Of a stretch of 34,671 nt of DNA, positions 16,466 through 25,274 are shown one piece after another (position 1 is the stretch's first letter; each line of letters begins with the position of its first letter). Source of the stretch: an uncultured Prevotellaceae bacterium. Its GTDB lineage: Bacteria > Bacteroidota > Bacteroidia > Bacteroidales > Bacteroidaceae. The stretch lies in NCBI GenBank assembly GCA_937893145.1, contig CALBJW010000189.1:1-34671 (forward strand). The letters run 5' to 3'. Both the position numbers and the translations under genes were made by a program. The notes beneath the pieces are model-generated. The model ran no database searches. It was given only the letters and a program-made list of their open reading frames with translations, and was not told where the DNA came from.

Positions 16466-17728
16466 TTAAGTTTTCTTTGTATTTTTATTGTGGTTTTCTT
16501 TGTTCTTTGCTCTCTGAGAGCCCTTGCGATGATAATATTTCTTCTTGTTACCCGATTTCTTTCCGTGCTTTTCAACATTCATCACAGGTTTCTCTCCACA
16601 CCCTTCTGGAAGGTCTGGTTTGTCAATTTCCTTTTCGATGAGATGTTCAATCTTACGAAAATATGAATAGTCTTTTTGGTTTACAAGAGTAATTGCACTA
16701 CCTTCTCTATTGGCACGTGCAGTACGACCAATTCTGTGGACATAATCCTCTGCATCGTGTGGAACATCATAGTTGATTACAAGTTGAATGTCATCGATGT
16801 CGATGCCTCGACTCACGATGTCTGTTGCGATAAGGATGCTGATGCGTCGATTCTTGAACTCGTACATGATATTTTCGCGTTCCTTTTGTTCAAGGTCAGA
16901 ATGCATAGCCCCCACATTATAACCCTTCTGCGAAAAGAGTCGGTTGAGTTCTTTGACCTTGAGTTTTGAAGAAGCAAAAAGTATCACTCTGTCAAGAGAC
17001 TTATCCTCAAGAATCTTCTCAACAATCTTGTCCTTCATGCCGTCGTAGCATAGATAAGCGGTCTGCTTAATCTTTTCCGCAGGCTTGCTAATGGCAATCT
17101 TTATTTCTACAGGATTGTAAAGAATGTTTTTGGCCAACTTCTGTATCTCAGGTGGCATTGTAGCAGAGAATAATATTGTCTGATGATTTGGTCCAAGATG
17201 TCCCGCAATCTTCATGATGTCATCGTAAAATCCCATATCGAGCATACGGTCCGCTTCATCAAGGATGAAGAATGTTGTCTTTGTCAAATCAATATGTCCA
17301 CCATTAAGGTGACTGATGAGTCGTCCTGGTGTTGCTATGATGATGTCAGCACCAAGTTCGAGTCCTCTTCTCTCTTGAGCAAATCTTGCTCCATCATTAC
17401 CACCATAAACAGCAACACTTGACACCCCATCAAGGTAATAACCAAATCCTTCCACTTGCTGGTCAATCTGTTGTGCTAATTCGCGAGTAGGGGACATGAT
17501 GATACAGTTCACCACATCATGTGGATAGTTGCCCGAACTCAGTTCGTCGAGTACAGGCAATAAATATGCAGCAGTCTTGCCAGTACCTGTTTGGGCAACA
17601 CCTATCACGTCTCGCCCCTCAAGTATTGGCGGAATGGCTTTTTCTTGAATCGGAGTACATTCTTGGAAGTTCATTGCATCAAGTGCATCAAGAACATCAT
17701 CCGACAAATTTAATTCATCAAAGTACAT
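16466..17728 (-). CDS. DEAD-box RNA helicase
   Basis: The 420-aa product is an ATP-dependent RNA helicase of the RhlE/DeaD class, likely acting in RNA turnover, ribosome assembly or cold adaptation. The Q motif is near residue 27 (TPIQEKAIP). Motif I AQTGTGKT is at 45-52, PTRELAQQ at 80-87, DEAD at 157-160, SAT at 188-190 and HRIGRTAR at 331-338. The tail from about 385 is strongly basic (KHGKKSGNKKKYYHRKG), typical of RNA binding outside the core. It starts 58 nt after the stop of the LptF/G permease, with no clear promoter in between, so it may be read from the lon-tgt-permease transcript. Confidence 0.93.
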   Translation of the reverse strand: MYFDELNLSDDVLDALDAMNFQECTPIQEKAIPPILEGRDVIGVAQTGTGKTAAYLLPVLDELSSGNYPHDVVNCIIMSPTRELAQQIDQQVEGFGYYLDGVSSVAVYGGNDGARFAQERRGLELGADIIIATPGRLISHLNGGHIDLTKTTFFILDEADRMLDMGFYDDIMKIAGHLGPNHQTILFSATMPPEIQKLAKNILYNPVEIKIAISKPAEKIKQTAYLCYDGMKDKIVEKILEDKSLDRVILFASSKLKVKELNRLFSQKGYNVGAMHSDLEQKERENIMYEFKNRRISILIATDIVSRGIDIDDIQLVINYDVPHDAEDYVHRIGRTARANREGSAITLVNQKDYSYFRKIEHLIEKEIDKPDLPEGCGEKPVMNVEKHGKKSGNKKKYYHRKGSQRAKNKENHNKNTKKT

Positions 17729-17786
17729 TCTAAAATATAATCTTTTTACTTTTCTAATAATACACGGACCACATTCATCTGGCCCT

Positions 17787-19010
17787 TTAGCGTGGAGCCT
17801 TCATATAGCAATACAATGCTATGAATGAATATATTATGTTAGGAATCCATACTGCAAGAATAGGAGGGAAATCCGCTTGGATGGCAAAGGTGGCAGAGAT
17901 GGTCTGGAACAGAATGTAGGCAAAACTTAATGCCAAACCAATACCCAGAGTGATACCCATACCATTCTTTCGTTTGCGTGCTGAGAGTGCAGCACCAATG
18001 ATAGTGAGAATAAAGGCTGCGAAGGAAGAAGCTCCTCGTTTCCAGTACTCTACCTCAAACTCTTTGATGTTTGCAAATCCGCGTTGTTTCTGTCTCTTTA
18101 TGTATTCTCTCAGCTTAGGAGAAGTGAGAGTCTCTTGCTGTCCTTTGGTGATAAGGAAATCCTGCGGCTCCATCATTATGACAGAATCAAGTCGATAGCC
18201 GTTAGTAATTATCTCACGCATACCTTGAAGGTCACGGGTTTGATAATTTGTTAATATCCAGTGGTATGGCTCTGGAGCGACAGAGTCGTACTGTATTGAC
18301 ATAGCTTGAAGATGCTTTACAAGTTTCTTATTCTCGAACTTGTCGAGCGTAAATTCGTATCCCATCTTCTGAGTGTCTTCGTATCGACCTATGTATGCAA
18401 TAACACCAGAATCCACTTCAAGTTGCACGTTGCTGGTGAATGTGACCACCTCTCTTCGTTTGTATTGATTCTCAAACTTAACACGTTTCACGTTGCCTTC
18501 CGGGATGATGTATGCACCCAGCACGAAAGTCAAGATGCCAATGAAGGCAGCAGAAATCATATAGGGACGCATCAGGCGTTTGAAGCTCACGCCTGTTGAC
18601 ATCATCGCTATAATCTCCGAATTATCAGCCAATTTTGTTGTGAAGAAGATAACGGAAATGAACACGAACAACTGACTGAAGAGGTTCGAGAAGTAAGGAA
18701 TGAAGTTGAGATAATACTCAAAGAAAATCAGTTTCATTGGTGCGTTCTTGCTGAGGAACTTATCAATGTTCTCGTTGAAGTCGAACACCACAGCAACTGA
18801 GATAATCAATGCAATAGAGAAGAAGTAGGTACCGAGAAACTTTCCGATAATGTAACGGTCCAGTCGGGAGAAGATGCTATGATCGCGCCACCAATTGCGC
18901 ACACCTCTCCATCCAGTCGATTCCTTCTGTTCTTCGAGGAATGCTTGGATTTCTTCTGGATCGCCAGACTTAGGGACCAGTTTACCGTTTACTACATCAA
19001 AGATTATCAT
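17787..19010 (-). CDS. lptG: LptF/LptG family permease (YjgP/YjgQ)
   Basis: The 407-aa product is a membrane component of the lipopolysaccharide ABC exporter LptB2FG. After a hydrophilic N-terminal stretch of about 50 residues comes the family start RLDRYIIGKFLGTYFFSIAL. Two more membrane segments follow, then a large periplasmic domain (about 165-315, with the beta-jellyroll-like VTFTSNVQLEVDSGVIAYIG), and three C-terminal membrane segments (AAFILTIIGAALSARKRKNG and following). Its ATG overlaps the tgt stop codon by 4 nt, showing translational coupling. Whether it acts as LptF or LptG cannot be told from sequence alone. The charged N-terminal extension is longer than in E. coli homologues. 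Confidence 0.88.
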   Translation of the reverse strand: MIIFDVVNGKLVPKSGDPEEIQAFLEEQKESTGWRGVRNWWRDHSIFSRLDRYIIGKFLGTYFFSIALIISVAVVFDFNENIDKFLSKNAPMKLIFFEYYLNFIPYFSNLFSQLFVFISVIFFTTKLADNSEIIAMMSTGVSFKRLMRPYMISAAFIGILTFVLGAYIIPEGNVKRVKFENQYKRREVVTFTSNVQLEVDSGVIAYIGRYEDTQKMGYEFTLDKFENKKLVKHLQAMSIQYDSVAPEPYHWILTNYQTRDLQGMREIITNGYRLDSVIMMEPQDFLITKGQQETLTSPKLREYIKRQKQRGFANIKEFEVEYWKRGASSFAAFILTIIGAALSARKRKNGMGITLGIGLALSFAYILFQTISATFAIQADFPPILAVWIPNIIYSFIALYCYMKAPR

Positions 19011-20137
19011 ATTCTTCTTCCGAGTTCTTCACACATCTTGGCTTTCCATACAGCAAAGTCGCCAGCAAATATATGTTGGCGAGCTTCACCAACAAGCCAA
19101 AGGTAGAATGCAAGGTTGTGGATTGATGCCACCTGAAGTGCCAACAATTCTTGTGCTTTAAATAAATGATGTACATACGCACGCGTGTATGTTGAATCAA
19201 CATAAGAAGTGCCTTCAGGGTCGAGCGGACTGAAGTCCATCTCCCACTTCTTGTTTCTCAGGTTGATAGTTCCGTGCTTTGTGAAAATCTGTGCATTGCG
19301 TCCGTTGCGAGTAGGCATAACGCAGTCGAACATGTCTATGCCACGTTCTATTCCTTCAAGCAAGTTGATTGGTGTGCCCACACCCATCAGATAGCGAGGC
19401 TTGTCCTGAGGTAGAATCTCGTTTACCACCTCAATCATCTCGTACATCACCTCAGCAGGTTCACCTACAGCAAGACCACCGATAGCATTACCATCCGCAC
19501 CCTTCGAAGCGACATTCTCTGCTGCGTGCTGTCTCAGGTCCTTATATGTACATCCTTGTACGATAGGGAAGAGGCTCTGCTGGTAACCGTACTTCGGTTC
19601 TGTTTCGTTGAAACGCTTGATGCATCTGTCGAGCCATCGTTCTGTGAGGGCAAGTGACTTTTTAGCATAGTTGTAGTCGCTTGTTCCAGGAGGACATTCG
19701 TCAAATGCCATCATGATGTCTGCACCAATGCTACGCTCGATGTCCATCACTCCTTCTGGAGTGAAGAAATGCTTACTTCCGTCTATATGACTGCGGAATT
19801 CAACACCTTCTTCCTTTATCTTACGGATACCAGCAAGAGAGAATACCTGAAAACCGCCTGAGTCTGTGAGCATAGGGCGGTCAAAACCATTGAATTTATG
19901 CAATCCACCAGCAGCTTCAATGATTGGAAGGCCTGGTCGGAGATAAAGATGGTATGTGTTTCCAAGTATAATCTGTGCCTTGATGTCATCCTTTATCTCA
20001 TGCAGATGCACACCTTTCACGCTTGCAAGAGTTCCTACAGGCATGAAGATAGGAGTCTGAATGTCGCCATGATTTGTGTGGATGAGTCCGGCACGAGCAT
20101 TGGTCTTGGAGTCAGTATGTTGTAATGTGAAATTCAT
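19007..20137 (-). CDS. tgt: tRNA-guanine transglycosylase (queuine/preQ1)
   Basis: The 376-aa enzyme exchanges guanine 34 in the anticodons of Asp, Asn, His and Tyr tRNAs for preQ1. The TIM-barrel motifs are present: MLTDSGGFQVFS with Asp92, the GGLAVGEP loop (220-227), and the nucleophile Asp271 in MFDCVMPTRNGRN. The region that normally holds the structural zinc site (C-x-C-x2-C) reads DPEGTSYVDSTY, so the three Cys positions are Gly309, Ser311 and Asp314. The fourth ligand, His340, is kept. The rest is intact, so the enzyme is probably functional. It lies 11 nt after lon and overlaps the permease start by 4 nt. Confidence 0.95.
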   Translation of the reverse strand: MNFTLQHTDSKTNARAGLIHTNHGDIQTPIFMPVGTLASVKGVHLHEIKDDIKAQIILGNTYHLYLRPGLPIIEAAGGLHKFNGFDRPMLTDSGGFQVFSLAGIRKIKEEGVEFRSHIDGSKHFFTPEGVMDIERSIGADIMMAFDECPPGTSDYNYAKKSLALTERWLDRCIKRFNETEPKYGYQQSLFPIVQGCTYKDLRQHAAENVASKGADGNAIGGLAVGEPAEVMYEMIEVVNEILPQDKPRYLMGVGTPINLLEGIERGIDMFDCVMPTRNGRNAQIFTKHGTINLRNKKWEMDFSPLDPEGTSYVDSTYTRAYVHHLFKAQELLALQVASIHNLAFYLWLVGEARQHIFAGDFAVWKAKMCEELGRRI

Positions 20138-20148
20138 TTCGTTTGTTT

Positions 20149-22626
20149 CTATAAGAGTGCATAGTCGAGTACATCCTTCACATCCTTTACATAGTGGAAT
20201 GTAACGCCTTTGACATACTTCTCAGGAATGTCGAGAATGTTCTTCTTGTTGTCTTCGCAGATGAGAATATCAGTTATGCCCGCACGTTTTGCTGCAAGAA
20301 TCTTTTCCTTGATACCACCCACAGGTAGCACTTTGCCACGAAGAGTAATCTCACCAGTCATGGCAATATTCTTGCGAACCTTGCGCTTTGTGAGGGCTGA
20401 TGCGATAGATGTAGCGATTGTGATACCAGCCGAAGGACCATCCTTTGGAGTCGCACCTTCTGGTACATGAATGTGAATAGAATGGTAATCAAAGAAGTCA
20501 GCCCAAGTTGTTGGCTCTTCCTTTTCACCTTCTTTAGTTGGTTTCTTCCAGTTGAGTTCACCAAGTACCTCTGTATGCGACTTGAGGTATTCGAGTGCAA
20601 TCATAGCACTTTCCTTCATCACGTCGCCAAGATTTCCTGTAAGGGTGAGTTTGCCGCCCTTGCTTTCGTTGATACTTGTCTCGATGAAGAGGATTTCACC
20701 ACCAACACTTGTCCATGCAAGTCCTGTCACCACACCATAGTACTCGTTGCCCTGATAGATGTCGCGAGTAAATGGCTCTGTGCCGAGGTACTTCTTGACA
20801 TCATCTGGCTTGAGGTCATGTTCTGGCAGACGTTCGGTTTTTGCATACTCAAGTGTAATCTTGCGAAGAAGAGAGTTTATCTTCTTGTCGAGTGAACGAA
20901 CACCAGATTCGCGTGTGTACGACTCGATAATCTTTTCAATGGCAGCCTTGTTAAGTTTGATGCCACTGTCTTTCATTCCAAGATTATCAAGCTGGTTAGG
21001 GACAAGATGGCGTTTAGCAATCTCAATCTTCTCCTCAGTGAGATAACCACTTACCTCGATAAGTTCCATACGGTCGAGGAGTGGGGCAGGGATTGAACTG
21101 ATATTATTGGCTGTAGCAATAAACATCACCTTTGAAAGGTCATAATCACAGTCGAGGTAGTTGTCGTGGAACGCTACGTTCTGTTCTGGGTCAAGAACCT
21201 CGAGCAGAGCTGATGCTGGGTCACCATGAACAGAATCATTCGTTACCTTATCAATCTCGTCGAGTATGAATACAGGATTAGAACTCTTTGCCTTGATGAT
21301 GTTCTTGATGATACGTCCAGGCATAGCACCGATATAAGTCTTTCTGTGACCACGAATCTCAGCCTCGTCGTGTACACCACCAAGACTCATACGGACATAG
21401 TTACGCTTCATAGCCTTGGCAATGCTCTTGCCGAGTGAAGTCTTACCTACTCCTGGAGGGCCATAAAGACAGATGATTGGACTCTTGAAGTCGCCTCTCA
21501 TCTTGAGCACAGCGAGGTGTTCAAGGATGCGCTCCTTGACCTTCTCCATGCCATAATGGTCTTTGTTCAGAATCTTCTCAGCGTTTGAGAGGTTGAGGTT
21601 GTCCTTTGTATATTCGTTCCAAGGGATATCAATCATAGTCTGAAGATAGTTCAAACTAACCTGATAGTCCGGACTTCCTGCAGAAATATGTTCGAGCTTG
21701 TTGAGTTCCTTGAAGAATACCTCAGCAGTTTTTTCGTCCCATTTCTTGCTGTCGGCAAAGAAACGGAGTTTCTCAATGTCGCTTCCGCTGTCTTCTCCGA
21801 GCTCCTCCTTAATGCTGTCCATCTCCATTCTGAGGTAATGCTCACGCTGCTGTTTGCTGAGTTCCTCTCGTGTGCGAGACTGGATGTTAGCCTTGAGTTT
21901 CATGAACTGATACTCGCGATTGAGGAAACCGAGCAATTTGAATGCCCTGTCTTCCATCGAGTTCTGTTCGAGGAGAATGATTCGCTCGTTGTTGTCAAAT
22001 GGGATGTTTGTACAAACAAAGTTAATCATGAGATTCTTGTCGAGAATGTTGTTCAGTCCCATAGATGTACCCATCATCTGAGTACCGCTACTTGACTGCA
22101 TCACCTTGTTTGCCACTTCACGACAAGCCTCCGCAAGAGCATTGAAGTTTCGGTCGCCCTTGTTTGCCAATTTCTCAGGAAAGCTCTCGATTCTTCCCTC
22201 AAGGTATTTTGCTCCCTGCTCAAGTTCAACAAGTCTGATTCTGTTAAATCCATGGATGAACGCAGTCGATGAGCCATCAGGGAGCTTAATGATGCGAAGT
22301 ACCTTAGCGACCACACCAGTATGGTAGAGGTCCTTCATGCCTGGTTCATCAACCATGTCATCAGTCTGCGAGAACACTCCGATAGGGAGTTCTTTCTTGT
22401 ATGCATCCTCAACAAGCTTGAAAGAAGACTTTCTTCCTATATGTATAGGAATCATAGTTTGTGGGAAGAGCATCATTCCTCGAAGCGGGAGGATAGGGAC
22501 TATCTTGTCAACGCTTACTTCGTAGTCGAGCAATTCCGAATCAAGTCCATCCAATTTTGCTATGAATGAGATAGAACCCTCTCTCGAATTTTCTTCAAAA
22601 ATCTCTTCTATATTAATATCCTTCAT
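20149..22626 (-). CDS. lon: ATP-dependent protease Lon
   Basis: The 825-aa product is a cytosolic AAA+ protease for misfolded and regulatory proteins. The N-terminal substrate-binding domain starts around residue 42 (IVPILPLRGMMLFP). A coiled-coil linker is at about 225-285. Walker A GPPGVGKT is at 389-396 and Walker B FILDEID at 453-459. The protease domain carries Ser732 in PKDGPSAGIT and Lys775 in GGIKEKILAA, 43 residues apart as in E. coli Lon. A Lys/Glu-rich insert (about 692-706) precedes the protease active site. It is the first gene of lon-tgt-lptG. Confidence 0.97.
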   Translation of the reverse strand: MKDINIEEIFEENSREGSISFIAKLDGLDSELLDYEVSVDKIVPILPLRGMMLFPQTMIPIHIGRKSSFKLVEDAYKKELPIGVFSQTDDMVDEPGMKDLYHTGVVAKVLRIIKLPDGSSTAFIHGFNRIRLVELEQGAKYLEGRIESFPEKLANKGDRNFNALAEACREVANKVMQSSSGTQMMGTSMGLNNILDKNLMINFVCTNIPFDNNERIILLEQNSMEDRAFKLLGFLNREYQFMKLKANIQSRTREELSKQQREHYLRMEMDSIKEELGEDSGSDIEKLRFFADSKKWDEKTAEVFFKELNKLEHISAGSPDYQVSLNYLQTMIDIPWNEYTKDNLNLSNAEKILNKDHYGMEKVKERILEHLAVLKMRGDFKSPIICLYGPPGVGKTSLGKSIAKAMKRNYVRMSLGGVHDEAEIRGHRKTYIGAMPGRIIKNIIKAKSSNPVFILDEIDKVTNDSVHGDPASALLEVLDPEQNVAFHDNYLDCDYDLSKVMFIATANNISSIPAPLLDRMELIEVSGYLTEEKIEIAKRHLVPNQLDNLGMKDSGIKLNKAAIEKIIESYTRESGVRSLDKKINSLLRKITLEYAKTERLPEHDLKPDDVKKYLGTEPFTRDIYQGNEYYGVVTGLAWTSVGGEILFIETSINESKGGKLTLTGNLGDVMKESAMIALEYLKSHTEVLGELNWKKPTKEGEKEEPTTWADFFDYHSIHIHVPEGATPKDGPSAGITIATSIASALTKRKVRKNIAMTGEITLRGKVLPVGGIKEKILAAKRAGITDILICEDNKKNILDIPEKYVKGVTFHYVKDVKDVLDYALL

Positions 22627-22672
22627 TATCTGTTTAATATTCCGTCGTTATAGTTTTACATAAAAAACGCGG

Positions 22673-22680
22673 CAAATTTA
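22673..22680 (-). promoter_or_regulatory. lon: -7 element of the lon promoter
   Basis: The minus strand reads TAAATTTG, an exact TAnnTTTG match, 47 nt upstream of the lon ATG. No -33 TTTG lies at the expected 19 nt. It is divergent from the corA promoter 43 nt away. Confidence 0.55.
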
Positions 22681-22723
22681 CAAAAAAATATTGAAACTGC
22701 ATCGTTATTTCAAATCTTTGAAC

Positions 22724-22731
22724 TATCTTTG
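22724..22731 (+). promoter_or_regulatory. corA: -7 element of the corA promoter
   Basis: The plus strand reads TATCTTTG (TAnnTTTG). It places the transcript start near 22738 and leaves a leader of about 135 nt before corA, which contains a short ORF and a hairpin. Confidence 0.6.
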
Positions 22732-22761
22732 CACACGAATTCAACTAAAATTAACAAACAA

Positions 22762-22803
22762 ATGGACGATTATCCGGCGAATAGTTACAAGTTGTTAGGA
22801 TAA
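22762..22803 (+). CDS. Candidate leader peptide upstream of corA (13 codons)
   Basis: A complete 13-codon ORF reads MDDYPANSYKLLG and then TAA. It begins about 25 nt after the predicted transcript start and ends 69 nt before the corA start codon. The peptide opens with Asp-Asp and has a Pro at position 5. Acidic and Pro-rich nascent starts are known to destabilise ribosomes at low Mg2+ in the MgtL leader of enteric bacteria, and Salmonella corA also has a leader ORF (corL). The ORF is followed by a long hairpin that ends at the corA start. Translation of this peptide is an inference. Confidence 0.45.
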   Translation: MDDYPANSYKLLG

Positions 22804-22814
22804 AGGCTCTAAAG

Positions 22815-22871
22815 GTAACTGAGTCTTTACCCACTTATTTCTATTCCTTATTAAAGTAAAGAATCAGTTAC
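22815..22871 (+). promoter_or_regulatory. 16-bp hairpin ending one base before the corA start codon
   Basis: The 5' arm GTAACTGAGTCTTTAC (22815-22830) pairs with GTAAAGAATCAGTTAC (22856-22871) over 16 positions with a single G/A mismatch. The loop is 25 nt and AT-rich. The corA ATG begins at 22873, so the hairpin covers the whole ribosome landing zone. The first arm can also form a competing small stem with TAAAG at 22801-22805. There is no T-run, so control of translation initiation, or Rho-linked control, fits better than intrinsic termination. Confidence 0.7.
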
Positions 22872-22872
22872 G

Positions 22873-23799
22873 ATGCGAACATTCTGGAATTTCAATGGCG
22901 GTATCAAGCATATCGACAACTGGGAGAAGAATTGTTGGATACAGGTAACATGCCCTGTTGACGACGATATTGATTTTCTCCAGAACGAATTGGGCATGCC
23001 CGATTACTTCTTGGCAGACGTTAGCGATGCTGACGAGCGTGCTCGTTATGACATGGACGAAGGATGGCTCATGATCATCATGCGTATTCCTCATCTCAAA
23101 AGTGTTGCTTCGCGAAGTCCTTACACAACTATTCCTCTTGGTATTCTCATTAAGGACGACAAGATTATCACAATCTGCAATCAGGAGACACGAATGATGC
23201 TCGACTTCATTAATCATCAGATGCGACGTGCAGAAGGATTCATTGATGCTGCCGACCTCACGTTCCGCCTCTTCCTGTGCGCTTCAGTATGGTATTTGAA
23301 ATATCTGAAGCAGGTAGGAGGCATAGTTGACAAGGCAAAACGCGACCTTGACAAAGACATTGATAATAAAGACCTTATTAATCTTTCACGCCTTCAGGAC
23401 TCTCTCACATATTTTGCCACATCTATTCGTGGTAACGAGAACCTCCTCTCCAAGCTCAAGTTCCGCCTTCCTGTCGATGAACTCGATGCCGAACTTATCG
23501 AAGATGTAAACATTGAGATGAATCAGGCTCGTGAAACAACAGCCATATACAACAACATCATTTCCTCTACGATGGACACCTACGCAAACATTATTAATAA
23601 TAATATGAATAAAGTTATGCGTCTGCTCACATCGCTCAACATGATTATCATGTTCCCAACCCTCATCACCTCCATGTTTGGTATGAACCTCATCAATGGA
23701 ATGGAGACTTGGGTAGGAGGATTCCCGCTTGCTATAGTGGCGTGTATATTAAGCACACTTTGCTCGATTCTTTGGTTCAAACGTAAGAATTGGTTGTAA
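22873..23799 (+). CDS. corA: CorA-family magnesium transporter
   Basis: The 308-aa product is a homopentameric divalent-cation channel/transporter. A large N-terminal cytoplasmic domain (about 1-245) begins MRTFWNFNGGIKHIDNWEKN and includes the long stalk helix (about 150-245). Two C-terminal membrane helices follow (about 250-269 and 282-301). The signature GMN is at 270-272 at the end of the first, and the protein ends in the basic tail FKRKNWL, as usual. A stop codon at 22852-22854 in the same frame rules out a longer start. Expression is likely controlled by the leader ORF and hairpin directly upstream. It is transcribed divergently from lon. Confidence 0.93.
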   Translation: MRTFWNFNGGIKHIDNWEKNCWIQVTCPVDDDIDFLQNELGMPDYFLADVSDADERARYDMDEGWLMIIMRIPHLKSVASRSPYTTIPLGILIKDDKIITICNQETRMMLDFINHQMRRAEGFIDAADLTFRLFLCASVWYLKYLKQVGGIVDKAKRDLDKDIDNKDLINLSRLQDSLTYFATSIRGNENLLSKLKFRLPVDELDAELIEDVNIEMNQARETTAIYNNIISSTMDTYANIINNNMNKVMRLLTSLNMIIMFPTLITSMFGMNLINGMETWVGGFPLAIVACILSTLCSILWFKRKNWL

Positions 23800-23866
23800 A
23801 AACATACCATTTTATCACTTTTTGCAACCAATATCAAAGTTTTTTGCATTATTTTATCATTTTATT

Positions 23867-23896
23867 CTTGCTTTTCGTGATAATGTTGTAAATTTG
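23867..23896 (+). promoter_or_regulatory. serC: Promoter of serC
   Basis: The -7 element TAAATTTG (23889-23896) is preceded after 18 nt by CTTG (23867-23870), close to the TTTG-N19 pattern. A leader of about 90 nt follows, containing GATAATAATTTATC, which can form a small stem. Confidence 0.65.
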
Positions 23897-23991
23897 CACC
23901 CGATTTCACTTTTAAGGTAAAAAGCAAGGCAATGATAAGTTGTCTTCATTAAAACAACGATAATAATTTATCATTAACAATAATTACAACA

Positions 23992-25062
23992 ATGAAAAAG
24001 TACAATTTCAATGCAGGACCTTCAATCCTTCCACGCGAAGTAATCGAACAAACTGCACAGGCTTGTCTTGACTTCAACGGTTCAGGACTTTCACTCATGG
24101 AAATTAGCCACCGTGCTAAGGACTTCCAGCCAGTAGTAGATGAAGCAGTAGCACTCTTCAAGGAACTTCTCAACATCCCTGAAGGTTACTCCGTTCTCTT
24201 CCTCGGTGGTGGTGCAAGTCTTGAGTTCTGTATGGTTCCTTACAACTTCCTTGAGAAGAAGGCAGCTTACCTCAACACAGGTGTTTGGGCTACAAAGGCT
24301 CAGAAGGAAGCTAAGGCATTCGGTGAAGTCGTAGAGGTAGCATCTTCTGCTGACAAGAACTTTACATATATCCCAAAGAACTTTGAAATCCCTGCTGATG
24401 CTGATTACCTCCACATCACAACAAACAATACAATCTATGGTACTGAGATTCGTGAGGACATCGACTCTCCAATTCCAGTAATCGCAGATATGTCTTCTGA
24501 CATCTTCTCACGTCCAGTTGATGTTAGCAAATACACTATGATTTATGGTGGTGCTCAGAAGAACCTCGCAATGGCAGGTCTTACATTCGTTATCGTAAAG
24601 GACGATGCACTTGGTAAGGTAAGCCGCCACATCCCAACAATGCTCGACTATCGCACACACGTTAAGAAGGGCTCAATGTTCAACACACCTCCAGTAGTTC
24701 CTATCTACTCAGCACTCATGAACCTCCGTTACATGAAGGCTCACGGTGGTGTAGAGGCAATGAAGGAACTCGCAGAGAAGCGTGCAGAAATCCTTTATGC
24801 AGAAATCGACCGCAACGAACTCTTCGTAGGTACAGCAGAGAAGGATAGCCGTTCACTCATGAACATCACATTCGTTCTCAAGGAACAGTACAAGGAACTT
24901 GAAAAGGAATTCCTCGACTTCGCCACTTCAAAGGGCATGGTAGGTGTTAAGGGTCACCGTGATGTAGGTGGTTTCCGTGCATCATGCTACAACGCAATGT
25001 CTATCGAAGGCGTAGAAGCACTCGTAGCTTGCATGCAGGAATTTGAAGCAGCTCATAAGTAA
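23992..25062 (+). CDS. serC: Phosphoserine aminotransferase
   Basis: The 356-aa PLP enzyme converts 3-phosphohydroxypyruvate plus glutamate into phosphoserine (serine synthesis) and also serves the related step of vitamin B6 synthesis. Signatures are MKKYNFNAGPSILPREV at the start, FLGGGASLEF at 70-79, and the PLP-binding Lys190 in YGGAQKNLAMAGLTF. The C-terminus keeps VGVKGHRDVGGFRASCYNAM. Codon use is strongly biased, which suggests high expression. serA lies 212 bp downstream. The serC stop codon overlaps the first bases of an inverted-repeat element that fills that spacer. Confidence 0.97.
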   Translation: MKKYNFNAGPSILPREVIEQTAQACLDFNGSGLSLMEISHRAKDFQPVVDEAVALFKELLNIPEGYSVLFLGGGASLEFCMVPYNFLEKKAAYLNTGVWATKAQKEAKAFGEVVEVASSADKNFTYIPKNFEIPADADYLHITTNNTIYGTEIREDIDSPIPVIADMSSDIFSRPVDVSKYTMIYGGAQKNLAMAGLTFVIVKDDALGKVSRHIPTMLDYRTHVKKGSMFNTPPVVPIYSALMNLRYMKAHGGVEAMKELAEKRAEILYAEIDRNELFVGTAEKDSRSLMNITFVLKEQYKELEKEFLDFATSKGMVGVKGHRDVGGFRASCYNAMSIEGVEALVACMQEFEAAHK

Positions 25063-25266
25063 TTCATAATTCACAATTCATAATTCATAATTATCTTACG
25101 GTAAGTTTATGGGTTATGAGTTGTGAGTTTTCTTTTTTTATTTTACAATAATTAACCCATTCATCAATTCTGATTCATTTCTTTTGCTTACGAAGTCTCA
25201 TGCCGTTGGCTGCATACAAAGACTAATTCCCCAAAATTATGAATTAAGAATTATGAATTATGAATT
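25061..25266. repeat. 206-bp MITE-like inverted-repeat element between serC and serA
   Basis: The terminal arms (25061-25092 and 25235-25266) are 32 nt long and match as inverted repeats at 30 of 32 positions. Each is built from iterated AATTCAT/ATGAATT units. A second perfect pair ATGGGTTA/TAACCCAT lies inside (25109-25116 and 25153-25160). The left arm includes the serC stop codon and the right arm ends 8 nt before the serA ATG, so the element fills the whole spacer. There is no ORF. Confidence 0.7.
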
Positions 25267-25274
25267 AAACAAAA

